64,000 bases of DNA. It comes from Frateuria_A sp051900425. Its GTDB lineage: Bacteria; Pseudomonadota; Gammaproteobacteria; Xanthomonadales; Rhodanobacteraceae. The stretch is from NCBI RefSeq assembly GCF_051900425.1, contig NZ_JBHZGK010000001.1:248001-312000 (forward strand), in the 5' to 3' direction. The position numbers and the translations under genes were made by a program. The notes under the pieces are model-generated. The model saw only the letters and a list, made by a program, of their open reading frames with translations, ran no database searches and was not told the DNA's origin. Shown piece after piece: positions 35,280 to 43,957 of this stretch; position 1 is the stretch's first letter, and each line of letters starts with the position of its first letter.

Positions 35280-36581
35280 ATGTTCGGCTACTACCTCGAC
35301 CTGGCCCTGCGCAGCCTCAGGCGCAACAAAGCGCTCACCGCGCTGATGGTGCTGGCCATCGCGCTGGGCATCGGCGCGTGCATGACCACGCTGACCGTGC
35401 TGCACGTGCTCTCGGGCGACCCGCTGCCCGGCAGGAGTGCGCAGCTGTACTACCCGCAGCTCGATCCGCAGGACATGGACGGCTATCAGCCCGACCAGGA
35501 CCCGCCGGTGCAGGTGACCTGGACCGACGGCATGAACCTGCTGCATGCCGGGCGCGCCGACCGCCAGGCGCTGATGACCGGCGGCGCGGTGCCGGTGCAG
35601 CCGGCGCAGTCCTCGATCGAACCGTTCTTCGAGGATGCGCGCTACACCACCGCCGACTTCTTCCCGATGTTCGAGGTGCCGATCCGCTACGGCCGCCCGT
35701 GGACGAGCGCCGACGACGAAGCGCACGCGCGCGTGGCGCTGATCTCGCGCAAGCTCAACGACAAGCTGTTCCAGGGCCGCGACAGCACCGGCCAGACCCT
35801 CCGCATGAACGATGTCGCCTTCCGCATCGTCGGCGTGCTCGACAGCTGGCGCATGACGCCGCACTTCTACGACCTCAACAACGGCAGCTATGCCGAAGAC
35901 GAGGGCGTCTACCTGCCGCTGACCACCGCCTACGAGCTCAAGCTCGGCCGCAACGGCTCGACCGACTGCTGGGGCAAGGGCTCCGACCCGGACCACATGG
36001 ATGTCGCCCCTTGCGTGTGGCTGCAGTTCTGGGTGCAACTGGACACGCCGGCCAAGGCCGCCGCGTACAAGCAGTTCCTGGTCAACTATTCGCAGGAGCA
36101 GAAGGCGCTGGGCCGCTTCCAGCGTCCCCCGAACGTGCGCCTGCCCGATGTGATGGGCTGGCTGGACTACAACAAGGTGGTGCCCGGCGACGTGCGGCTG
36201 CAGGCGTGGCTGGCGCTGGGTTTCCTGCTGGTCTGCCTGGTCAACACGGTCGGCCTGATGCTGGCCAAGTTCCTGCGCCGCAGCGCCGAACTGGGCGTGC
36301 GCCGCGCGCTGGGCGCCTCGCGCCGCGAGGTGTTCATGCAGTTGTTGGTGGAATCGGGCGTGATCGGCCTCACCGGCGGCATCGCCGGCCTGCTGCTGTC
36401 GCTGGTGGGCCTGTGGCTGGTGCGCAAGCAGCCGTCCGACTATGCCGCGCTCGCCCACCTGGACGTGCCGATGCTGCTGGCCACTTTCCTGCTGGCGGTC
36501 GGCGCGTCGCTGCTGGCCGGCCTGCTGCCCGCCTGGCGCGCCTGCCAGGTCACTCCCGCGCTGCAGCTGAAGAGCAACTAG
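35280..36581 (+). CDS. FtsX/MacB-type permease A4
   Basis: A 433-residue A-type permease, close to A3 (MFGYYLDLALRSLRRNKALT; SGDPLPGRSAQLYYPQLDP). The cysteine pair is STDCWGKGS and VAPCVWLQFW. The coupling stretch is RRSAELGVRRALGASRREV; note EL instead of EI. The tail is PAWRACQVTPALQLKSN. GGAGAG precedes the ATG. A CCCTCTCCCGCTGGGAGAGG palindrome lies in the 46-bp gap before it. B4 starts 10 bp after. Confidence 0.92.
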   Translation: MFGYYLDLALRSLRRNKALTALMVLAIALGIGACMTTLTVLHVLSGDPLPGRSAQLYYPQLDPQDMDGYQPDQDPPVQVTWTDGMNLLHAGRADRQALMTGGAVPVQPAQSSIEPFFEDARYTTADFFPMFEVPIRYGRPWTSADDEAHARVALISRKLNDKLFQGRDSTGQTLRMNDVAFRIVGVLDSWRMTPHFYDLNNGSYAEDEGVYLPLTTAYELKLGRNGSTDCWGKGSDPDHMDVAPCVWLQFWVQLDTPAKAAAYKQFLVNYSQEQKALGRFQRPPNVRLPDVMGWLDYNKVVPGDVRLQAWLALGFLLVCLVNTVGLMLAKFLRRSAELGVRRALGASRREVFMQLLVESGVIGLTGGIAGLLLSLVGLWLVRKQPSDYAALAHLDVPMLLATFLLAVGASLLAGLLPAWRACQVTPALQLKSN

Positions 36582-36591
36582 GAGCCTCGCC

Positions 36592-37815
36592 ATGGACATC
36601 CTCCCGATCCTCTCCACGCTGCGCCGCCACAAGATCACCGCCCTGCTGCTGGTGCTGGAGATCGCGCTGACCTGCGCGATCGTCTGCAACGCGGTGTTCC
36701 TGATCAACCAGCGGCTCGAGCGCATGCAGATGCCCAGCGGCGTGGCCGAGCACGAGCTGGTCCAGATCCAGGCCTTCGGCATCGGCGACACCGCCGACGC
36801 CAAGGCGCACGCCCAGGAAGACCTCACGGCGCTGAGCCAGATTCCCGGCGTGAAGTCGGTGGCGCTGACCAACCAGGTGCCGTTCACCAACAGCTCCTGG
36901 AACACCAGCGTCAAGCTCGACCCCAAGCAGAAGCAGGCGACCCTCAACGCCACGCAGTATTTCGGCGAAAACCTGCTGCGCACCTTCGGGGCCAGGCTGG
37001 TGGCCGGCCGCGACTTCGAGCCGGACGAATACCTGGACATGCGCCTGGTGGCACGCGACGAGAAGCTCGCCAAGAAGGTCGTCTCCGTGATCATCACCCG
37101 CGACCTGGGCCAGAAGTTGTGGCCGGGCCAGTCCGCGCTGGGCAAGACCCTCTACCTGGGCGGCGATCCGGTGCGCGTGGTCGGCGTGGTGGCGGGCCTG
37201 ATCCGTCCGTCGCTGTTCGGTGGCGATTCGACCGCGCAGTGGTCGATGGTGTTCCCGTTGCGGATGGATTCGGACAACGCCAGCCGCTACGTGATACGCA
37301 CCGCGCCGCAGGACCGCGACCGCGTGATGGCGGCGGCCGCGGCCACGCTGCGCAAGACCGACCCGCACCGCATCATCCTGGAGAAGAAGACGCTGGACGA
37401 CATCCGCGCCGAATTCTTCCAGGACGATCGCGCGATGGCCGGCCTGCTCGGCGGCGTTTGCGTGGCACTGCTGGTGGTCACTGCGCTGGGCATCGTCGGC
37501 CTGGGCAGCTTCTGGGTCGCGCAACGCCGCCGCACCATCGGCGTGCGCCGCGCGCTGGGCGCCACCCGCCGCAACATCCTCACCTACTTCCAGACCGAAA
37601 ACTTCCTGCTGGCGACCATCGGCATCGCACTGGGCATGCTGCTGGCCTACGGCATCAACCTGTTCCTGATGCTGCACTACGAGCTGCCACGGCTGCCCGC
37701 CTATTACTTCCCCGTGGGTGCGATCACGCTGTGGCTGATCGGCCAGGTGGCGGTGCTCGGCCCGGCCATGCGCGCGGCGGCGGTGCCGCCGGTGGTGGCG
37801 ACCCGATCGGTGTGA
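36592..37815 (+). CDS. FtsX/MacB-type permease B4
   Basis: A 407-residue B-type permease. Helix 1 is LLLVLEIALTCAIVCNAVFL, and the periplasmic domain contains NQVPFTNSSWNTSVKLDP, the segment that shows which residue the stop codon in B6 replaced. The C-terminal module is GLGSFWVAQRRRTIGVRRAL, followed by INLFLMLHYELPRLPAYYFP, with tail PPVVATRSV. AGGAG precedes the ATG. It is followed by a small ORF rather than directly by the next A gene. Confidence 0.92.
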   Translation: MDILPILSTLRRHKITALLLVLEIALTCAIVCNAVFLINQRLERMQMPSGVAEHELVQIQAFGIGDTADAKAHAQEDLTALSQIPGVKSVALTNQVPFTNSSWNTSVKLDPKQKQATLNATQYFGENLLRTFGARLVAGRDFEPDEYLDMRLVARDEKLAKKVVSVIITRDLGQKLWPGQSALGKTLYLGGDPVRVVGVVAGLIRPSLFGGDSTAQWSMVFPLRMDSDNASRYVIRTAPQDRDRVMAAAAATLRKTDPHRIILEKKTLDDIRAEFFQDDRAMAGLLGGVCVALLVVTALGIVGLGSFWVAQRRRTIGVRRALGATRRNILTYFQTENFLLATIGIALGMLLAYGINLFLMLHYELPRLPAYYFPVGAITLWLIGQVAVLGPAMRAAAVPPVVATRSV

Positions 37816-37834
37816 ACGCGAAGGAGACCAGCCG

Positions 37835-38014
37835 ATGAATACTTCGAACGCAAATCACGCGGGCGCCCCGCAGGCGCAAGGCAGGCGGATGCCCGGGGAT
37901 GCACGAGGCCTGGCCCGCACGCCGCTCGATCGGACCCGCGACGGGGCCATCGCGCGCTTCCTGCGCAGCAAGGGCGCCACGCCGGATGGCGAGCGCCGCG
38001 CGGCGACTCGGTAA
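37835..38014 (+). CDS. Small basic protein of unknown function between permease pairs
   Basis: A 59-codon ORF in the 230-bp gap between B4 and A5. It begins MNTSNANHAGAPQAQGRR and ends GATPDGERRAATR. The start has a strong AAGGAG at 9 bases, better than those of several neighbouring permeases, and the spacing (19 bp after B4, 31 bp before A5) fits translation within the operon. It is Arg/Ala/Gly-rich with no signal peptide or membrane segment; TPLDRTRDGAIARFLRSKGA could form an amphipathic helix. I recognise no family. It could be a real small protein, a leader, or chance. No other inter-pair gap has an equivalent. Confidence 0.5.
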   Translation: MNTSNANHAGAPQAQGRRMPGDARGLARTPLDRTRDGAIARFLRSKGATPDGERRAATR

Positions 38015-38045
38015 CGCACCGGCACGCCGACCACTGGAGCAACGA

Positions 38046-39368
38046 ATGTTTGGTTACTACCTCGACCTCGCCCTGCACAGCCTCAAGCGCAACAAGGTGC
38101 TCACCGGCCTGATGGTGCTGGCGATCGCCGTCGGCATCGGCGCCAGCATGACCACGTTGACGGTGATGCACCTGCTGTCCGGCGATCCGATGCCAGGGCG
38201 GAGCGCCACGCTGTTCTATCCGCAGGTCGACCCGACCGACAGTCCGGCGCCGGACAGCCAGCCGCGCGACGTGATGGACTACCGCTCGGCGGTCGACCTG
38301 TGGAGCGCGCATCGCGCCGATCGCCAGGCACTGATCGCCAGCACCGCCCTGAAGATGCGGGCGCCGGGGGTGAACCTGCCGCCGCAGATGGCGCGGGTGC
38401 TCGCGACCACCAGCGACTTTTTCCCGATGTTCGCCGCGCCGCTGATCTACGGAAGCGGCTGGACGCCGGCCGACGATGCGCAGCGCGCGCGCGTGGCGGT
38501 GATTTCCACCGACCTCAACAACAGGCTGTTCGGCGGCGCCAACAGCTTAGGCCGCACCTTGCGGCTGAAGGATTCGGACGTGCGGATCGTGGGCGTGCTG
38601 GCGCCCTGGCGTCCCTCGCCGCAGTTCTACGACGTTGCCGGGGGGCGCTTCTCGGAGGGCAGGACCGCCTCCTTCTATGCCAAGCCCGAGGACGTCTTCA
38701 TGCCGTTCAGTGCGGCGCAGGATGTCGCCGGCAACGAATTCAACGTGTTCACCTGCTGGGGCAACCTCGAAGCGCTCAAGCATCTGCAGACCGCGCCCTG
38801 TGTCTGGGTGGCGCTGTGGGTGCAGCTGGGCGACGCGGCGAAAGTCGCAGGCTACCGCCGCTTCGTGGCCGACTATGCCGGTCAGCAGAAGGCGCTCGGC
38901 CGCTTCGTGCATGCCGACAACACGCGGATGATGGACTTGATGCAATGGCTGGACTTCAACCACGTCGTACCGAGCGACGTGAGGCTTCAGGTCGTGCTGG
39001 CGTTCGCGTTCCTGCTGATCTGCCTGTTCAACACGGTTGGCCTGCTGCTTGCCAAGTTCCTGCGGCGCAGCGGCGAGATCGGCGTCCGCCGTGCGCTCGG
39101 CGCAAGCCGTGGCGCGGTGTTCGCCCAGTGCCTGGTGGAGGCCGGCATGATCGGCCTGCTCGGCGGCCTCGGCGGCTGGTTGCTGACCCTGGCGGGCCTG
39201 TGGCTGGTGCGGCGCCAGCCGGTCGAGTACGCCGACTTGGTGCACCTGGACGCGGGCATGTTCCTGGCCACTTTCGTGCTGGCCGTGCTGGCCGCACTGC
39301 TCGCTGGCCTCGTGCCAGCCCTCCGCGCGAGCCGCGTTACGCCCGGCCTGCAATTGAAAACGCTTTGA
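38046..39368 (+). CDS. FtsX/MacB-type permease A5
   Basis: A 440-residue A-type permease beginning MFGYYLDLALHSLKRNKVLT. The open frame extends upstream, overlapping the small ORF, but the ATG at 38046 gives the N-terminus shared with A3 and A4. The periplasmic cysteine pair is VFTCWGNLE and TAPCVWVALW. The C-terminal module contains RRSGEIGVRRALGASRGAV, and the tail is RASRVTPGLQLKTL. B5 begins 44 bp later, a wider gap than in pairs 1-4. Confidence 0.92.
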   Translation: MFGYYLDLALHSLKRNKVLTGLMVLAIAVGIGASMTTLTVMHLLSGDPMPGRSATLFYPQVDPTDSPAPDSQPRDVMDYRSAVDLWSAHRADRQALIASTALKMRAPGVNLPPQMARVLATTSDFFPMFAAPLIYGSGWTPADDAQRARVAVISTDLNNRLFGGANSLGRTLRLKDSDVRIVGVLAPWRPSPQFYDVAGGRFSEGRTASFYAKPEDVFMPFSAAQDVAGNEFNVFTCWGNLEALKHLQTAPCVWVALWVQLGDAAKVAGYRRFVADYAGQQKALGRFVHADNTRMMDLMQWLDFNHVVPSDVRLQVVLAFAFLLICLFNTVGLLLAKFLRRSGEIGVRRALGASRGAVFAQCLVEAGMIGLLGGLGGWLLTLAGLWLVRRQPVEYADLVHLDAGMFLATFVLAVLAALLAGLVPALRASRVTPGLQLKTL

Positions 39369-39412
39369 TGCGCTGCCCGCAGCCGCACCCCTGAAGGGAG
39401 CCCGAAGGAACC

Positions 39413-40627
39413 ATGCAGATACAACCTGTCCTCGCCGCGCTGCGCCGCCATCGCCTGGCCACGCTGCTGATCGTGCTGGAGATCGCGCTCGCCTGCGGCG
39501 TGCTGTGCAACGCCTGCTTCCTGATCGCCAACCGGTTGCAGCAGATGCACATGCAAAGCGGCGTCCAGGAAAGTTCGCTGGCGGAGCTGACCCTGACCGG
39601 ATTCGAGCCGTCGCAGGCGACCGACCTCAATGCCCGCGTGCTCGATGGCCTGCGCACCATCCAGGGCATGCAGTCGGTCAGCGTGATCAACGCCGTTCCC
39701 TTCGGCGATCACGCCGGCACCGCTGGCATCAAGCTCAGCCGTGACGCGCAGGAGATCGCCGGCGTGGTCGACTTTTACGTGGGCGGCCCTGGCAGCTTCG
39801 AGGCGCTGGGCACGCGCGTGGTATCGGGACGCGCGCCTCAGGCAACCGACATGCGGCCGGTGGTCGACTTCCTCCCCAAGGGCGCCTCGGTGCTGGTGAC
39901 GCGCGCGCTGGCCGAACACCTGTGGCCCGGCGCCGATCCGCTCGGCAAGGTGATCTGGTGCGCCGACCGGCCATTCCGCGTGACGGGGATACTCGATCAC
40001 CTGGCCCGGCCTTCGGGCGGAGAAGGGGGCCCGGAAACCCGCGAGTGGTCGGTGTTCGTGCCCGCGCTTCCCGGCGAGAATCTGGCCGGCGTCTATCTGT
40101 TGCGTGCGGCGCCGGACCAATTGGACCGGGTGTTGCGCGACGCGCGCGCGCGTATCGCCAAGGTCGCACCGGAAGTCGTGGTCGACAGCCACGGCAGCCA
40201 GACCCTTGCGCAACTGCGGGACCGCTATTTCCGCGACGACCGCGCGATGGCCGGCATGCTGGTCGGCGTGATCGTCGCGCTGCTGCTGGTGACCTCGCTG
40301 GGCATCGTCGGCCTGACCAGTTTCTGGGTGGCACAGCGGCGCAAGCAGATCGGCATCCGCCGCGCGCTGGGCGCCACCTGCGGCGACATCCTGCGCTACT
40401 TCCAGACCGAGAACTTCCTGATCGTCAGCTTCGGCATCGGGCTGGGCATGGTGCTGGCGTTTGGCATCAACCTGCTGTTGATGACCCGCTACGAGCTCCC
40501 ACGCCTGCCGCTGTGGTACCTGCCGATCGGAGCGCTCGTGTTGTGGGGGCTGGGCCAGCTGGCCGTGCTGGCGCCGGCGCTGCGCGCGGCGGCGGTACCG
40601 CCGGTGGTGGCGACGCGCTCGGTGTGA
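39413..40627 (+). CDS. FtsX/MacB-type permease B5
   Basis: A 404-residue B-type permease. Helix 1 is LIVLEIALACGVLCNACFLI. The periplasmic domain has NAVPFGDHAGTAGIKLS, so the Trp conserved in B1-B4 is replaced here. The C-terminal module is GLTSFWVAQRRKQIGIRRAL, then INLLLMTRYELPRLPLWYLP, with tail PPVVATRSV. AAGGA precedes the ATG. A 204-bp gap with repeat DNA follows before A6. Confidence 0.92.
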   Translation: MQIQPVLAALRRHRLATLLIVLEIALACGVLCNACFLIANRLQQMHMQSGVQESSLAELTLTGFEPSQATDLNARVLDGLRTIQGMQSVSVINAVPFGDHAGTAGIKLSRDAQEIAGVVDFYVGGPGSFEALGTRVVSGRAPQATDMRPVVDFLPKGASVLVTRALAEHLWPGADPLGKVIWCADRPFRVTGILDHLARPSGGEGGPETREWSVFVPALPGENLAGVYLLRAAPDQLDRVLRDARARIAKVAPEVVVDSHGSQTLAQLRDRYFRDDRAMAGMLVGVIVALLLVTSLGIVGLTSFWVAQRRKQIGIRRALGATCGDILRYFQTENFLIVSFGIGLGMVLAFGINLLLMTRYELPRLPLWYLPIGALVLWGLGQLAVLAPALRAAAVPPVVATRSV

Positions 40628-40639
40628 GTTCGCCGCAAG

Positions 40640-40800
40640 GGCGCCGCAAGGGCGCCCATCCGCCTGTCGGCGCCTGCCCGCGCGCGGGGGGGAAGGGTCG
40701 GCAGGTGGGGCGCAGTCGGGTCCTTCCACCTGCGCGCGGGGGGCTTGACAGGAGGGGCAGTGGGTCCTTTCCCCGTTCCAAGGGCGAATGGGGCGACCTC
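40640..40800. repeat. Repeat DNA between permease pairs 5 and 6
   Basis: Contains the CGCCTGTCGGCGCC/CCTTCC palindrome family also seen at 601-890 and 51320-51650: GCCCATCCGCCTGTCGGCGC, CCCGCGCGCGGGGGGGAAGG, then CCTGCGCGCGGGGGG and CCTTTCCCCGTTCCAAGGG. No gene is seen. It may partly uncouple pair 6 from the rest of the operon. Confidence 0.6.
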
Positions 40801-40831
40801 GCCGCAGCATTCGATTCGCCGGGAGCAAGAA

Positions 40832-42145
40832 ATGTTCGTCTATTACATCGATCTCGCCCTGCATAGCCTCAGGCGCAGCCCGATCCTCACCGGCCTGATG
40901 GTGCTGGCGATCGGACTGGGCATCGGTGCGAGCATGACGATGATCACCGTGCTGCACGTGATGACGGCCGATCCGCTGCCCGGCAAGAGCGCGCAACTCT
41001 TCCGCCCGCGGCTGGACCCCACGCCGCTCGATTACAAACAGCACGAAGGCAGCCCTGACCCGAGCGACAACTTCACCTGGCCCGACGCCATGGCGCTACT
41101 GGATGCCCACAAGGCCACCCGGCAGGCGGCCATGGCGGGCGGTTCACTGCTGGTGCGCCCGTCGCGCGAGGGAATGCAACCGTTCGACGCGAACGGGCGC
41201 TATGCCACGGCGGATATATTTGCCCTGTTCGGCGTGCCGTTCACGTACGGGCAGGGCTGGTCGGACGCACAGGACAAGGCGCGTGCACGTGTGGTGGTGC
41301 TTGGCGATGGACTCAACCGCCAGTTGTTCGGCGGCCGGGACAGCGTCGGCCGGACCGTGCGGCTGGGTGACACCGATTTCCGGGTCGTCGGCGTGACGGC
41401 AAGGTGGCAACCCGATCCGCTGTTCTATGCCGATACGTCCAGCCGGCAGTACGCCGCCATGGACCAGTTCTTCCTGCCACTGGCCACCGCGGTCGACCTG
41501 CAGCTGGGCGTCAACGGCAATTTCAGCGGATGGGGCAAGGATCGCGGGGCGAACCGAATGCTCAGCGCGACGACGAGCTGGCTGCAGTTGTGGGTGCAAT
41601 TGGACGGGCCGGCGCAGGTCGCGGCCTACCGCCAGTTCCTCGTCGACTATTCGGCGGAGCAGAAATCGCTCGGACGCTTCCAGAAGCCCGCGACCAACGC
41701 GGCGTTGTATGGCCTGATGGCATGGCTGGCCCATGCGAACCTGGTGCCGGACGACGTGCGCCTGCAACTGTGGCTGGCGCTGGGTTTCCTGCTGGTGTGC
41801 ATGACCAACATCGTGGCGTTGTTGCTGGCGAAGTTCCTGCGCCGCAGCGGTGAGATCAGCGTGCGCCGCGCCATGGGCGCACGGCGACGCGACATCTTCC
41901 TGCAGCTGGGCATCGAGGCGGCGGTAATCGGCACGGCCGGTGGCGTGTCAGGCGTGGCCATCGCTCAGCTGGGCCTGTGGAGCGTGCGCCAGCGCCCCGA
42001 CGACTACGCACGGCTGGCGCAGATGGACGTGCCGATGCTGCTGGGCACGGTGGCGCTGGCGATCGCCGCCAGCACGCTGGCCGGGTTGCTTCCCGCGTGG
42101 CGTGCGTGCCGACTGCCGCCTGGGTTCCAGCTAAAGACGTTGTGA
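40832..42145 (+). CDS. FtsX/MacB-type permease A6, lacking the conserved cysteine pair
   Basis: A 437-residue A-type permease beginning MFVYYIDLALHSLRRSPILT, chosen over the open upstream frame because it matches the A-type N-terminus and has GGGAG at 7 bases. The C-terminal module has RRSGEISVRRAMGARRRDI, where the usual EIGVRRALGA has changed. The two periplasmic cysteines of A1-A5 are both gone: the matching segments read NFSGWGKDR and ATTSWLQLW. Its partner B6 is interrupted by a stop codon, so the pair may be inactive or drifting. Still full length. Confidence 0.9.
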   Translation: MFVYYIDLALHSLRRSPILTGLMVLAIGLGIGASMTMITVLHVMTADPLPGKSAQLFRPRLDPTPLDYKQHEGSPDPSDNFTWPDAMALLDAHKATRQAAMAGGSLLVRPSREGMQPFDANGRYATADIFALFGVPFTYGQGWSDAQDKARARVVVLGDGLNRQLFGGRDSVGRTVRLGDTDFRVVGVTARWQPDPLFYADTSSRQYAAMDQFFLPLATAVDLQLGVNGNFSGWGKDRGANRMLSATTSWLQLWVQLDGPAQVAAYRQFLVDYSAEQKSLGRFQKPATNAALYGLMAWLAHANLVPDDVRLQLWLALGFLLVCMTNIVALLLAKFLRRSGEISVRRAMGARRRDIFLQLGIEAAVIGTAGGVSGVAIAQLGLWSVRQRPDDYARLAQMDVPMLLGTVALAIAASTLAGLLPAWRACRLPPGFQLKTL

Positions 42146-42213
42146 CGAGTCATCCCCGGCGCGGCGATGGCATCCCGAGACCAGCCCTCCGATCGGCACA
42201 AGGATATTTCTCC

Positions 42214-43446
42214 ATGCCATGGCAACCCATACTGGCCAGCCTGCGACACCATAAGTTGACTGCGGCTCTGCTCACGTTGCAGGTCGCGATCACCCTGGCC
42301 ATCGTGTGCAACGTGGTTTACATGATCGCCGGCCGCGTCGAGCGGATCGGCGTGTCGACCGGCCTGGCCGAGGACGAGCTTTCGGCCGTTCCCAGCCGGA
42401 ACATCGACAAGGTAACCAACCCCGCGGCACAGCTTGCTGTCGATCTGGCAGCGTTACGCGCCATCCCCGGCGTGCGAGCCGCAGTGGCGGTCAGCTATTC
42501 GATGCCGCTCAACCGGAACGAGTCGTCCTAGGGCCTCTGCCCGAGCAAGCAGGCGTTGGACCGTGCGATACAGCGCAATTCGCTCGAGGGAAGCGGCTGC
42601 GTCGAACCCAGCATCTACGACGGCACCCCGGGCCTGGTCGACACCTGGGGCCTGGACCTTGTCGAAGGGCGCGACTTCGGTCCGGATGACTTCGTGGCCA
42701 ATGGCAAACCGGTCGTGGCGATCATCACGCGTGCGCTGGCGCAACATCTTTATCCGGGGCAGCGTGCGCTTGGACAGAACATGTACGACGGCGACAGATT
42801 CATCCGTGTGGTCGGTATCGTGCAGACGCTGGTGCGCCCGGAACTGCGCGGCGATGGCACCAACAACGACAGCATACTGCTGCCGCAAGCGCCCGATGGT
42901 GCCGGCGCGCTCTACGTACTGCGCAGCGCACCGCAGGATCGCCAAGGGGTCATGGCACGGGCAAGCGCCGCGCTGCGGGAAATCAACCCCAGTCGCCTGA
43001 TCAAGCCCGAGCGGCTGCGGACCTACAGCGAAATACGCTCTAGCTATTTCCAGCGCGACACCACCATGATCGGCCTGCTGGTCGCCTCGGTGCTGGGTCT
43101 GTTGTTCGTCACGGCGTTGGGCATCGCGGGCCTGGCCAACTTCTGGGTACAACAGCGCACGCGCGCGATAGGCATTCGCCGCGCCATCGGGGCCACGCGC
43201 ACGGACATCCGTCGCTATTTCCAGGCGGAGAATTTCCTGATCGTCGGTGGCGGGGTGCTGCTGGGCATGCTGCTGGCGGTGGTGCTGAACCTGCTTCTGA
43301 TGAGCCGGTACGAACTGCCGCGCCTGCCACTGTGGTACCTGCCGGTCGGGGCTCTGGCTTTGTGGGGACTGGGTCAGCTGTCGGTATTGGCGCCGGCCGT
43401 GCGCGCCTCGCGCGTGCCGCCGGTGGTGGCGATGCGCTCGGCGTGA
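42214..43446 (+). pseudogene. FtsX/MacB-type permease B6, interrupted by an in-frame TAG
   Basis: Read through, the frame gives 410 codons, the length of the other B permeases, with all B-type landmarks: LTLQVAITLAIVCNVVYMI (helix 1), GLANFWVQQRTRAIGIRRAI, LLLMSRYELPRLPLWYLP and the tail PPVVAMRSA. A single TAG at 42529-42531 (codon 106) interrupts it in phase. In B4 the aligned segment is PFTNSSWNTS and here PLNRNESS-stop-GL, so the stop replaces a conserved Trp; TGG to TAG is one change. A TTG 24 bases after the stop might restart translation, but would give a product lacking helix 1. Nonsense mutation or sequencing error. Confidence 0.85.
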
Positions 43447-43485
43447 TGGGAATCCAGCCCTTGGTCGTCGTGGCCTGCGCTGCCG

Positions 43486-43938
43486 TCACGCCTCGTGGAT
43501 TCGCCGGGCGTCCAGCCATCCCTCGTTCGCTGCGGTAAACCACGTCAGGTTGGGGATGGCCGGCCATGGCTCGGCCTGGTGGCTGGCCAGCCGTGCGGCC
43601 ACCGCGTCGACCGCGGCCACGGCATCATCGGGCGAAAACGGCTTGGCCAGCACGCCCAGTGCACGGGTCCCGCCAGCGCAAACCTGTGCGAGCTGCCCGG
43701 TCGCGAACAACGAGGGGATCCCATAGCACTCGTGCAGCTCGCGCACCAGGTCGATGCCCGAACGCGGCCCTTCGAGGTCGACGTCGACCAGCGCGAGCGC
43801 AGGGCGATCCGTCGCCACCAGCTCCAGCGCGTCCTCCACCGAAAGGGCAGGGCCGAGCACGCGATGGCCGTGCGCGGTCAGCGCGTCTTCCAGCATGAAG
43901 GCGAGCAGGGAGTTGTCTTCGGCGATCAGGACCAGCAT
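43486..43938 (-). CDS. Single-domain response regulator (CheY-like receiver)
   Basis: A 150-residue receiver with no output domain. The acidic pocket is Glu7-Asp8 in LIAEDNS, the phospho-acceptor is Asp52 in ALVDVDLEG, the switch threonine is Thr80 in LFATGQ and the conserved Lys99 is in LAKPF. The tail of about 30 residues after the receiver (PWPAIPNLTWFTAANEGW) is unusual for a stand-alone receiver. It is the third gene of a KaiC-kinase-receiver unit on this strand; the HWE kinase stop lies 20 bp upstream. HWE and HisKA_2 kinases often phosphorylate such orphan-type receivers. Partner and output are unknown. Confidence 0.92.
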   Translation of the reverse strand: MLVLIAEDNSLLAFMLEDALTAHGHRVLGPALSVEDALELVATDRPALALVDVDLEGPRSGIDLVRELHECYGIPSLFATGQLAQVCAGGTRALGVLAKPFSPDDAVAAVDAVAARLASHQAEPWPAIPNLTWFTAANEGWLDARRIHEA

Positions 43939-43957
43939 GCAGGACGGCTACCTTGGG

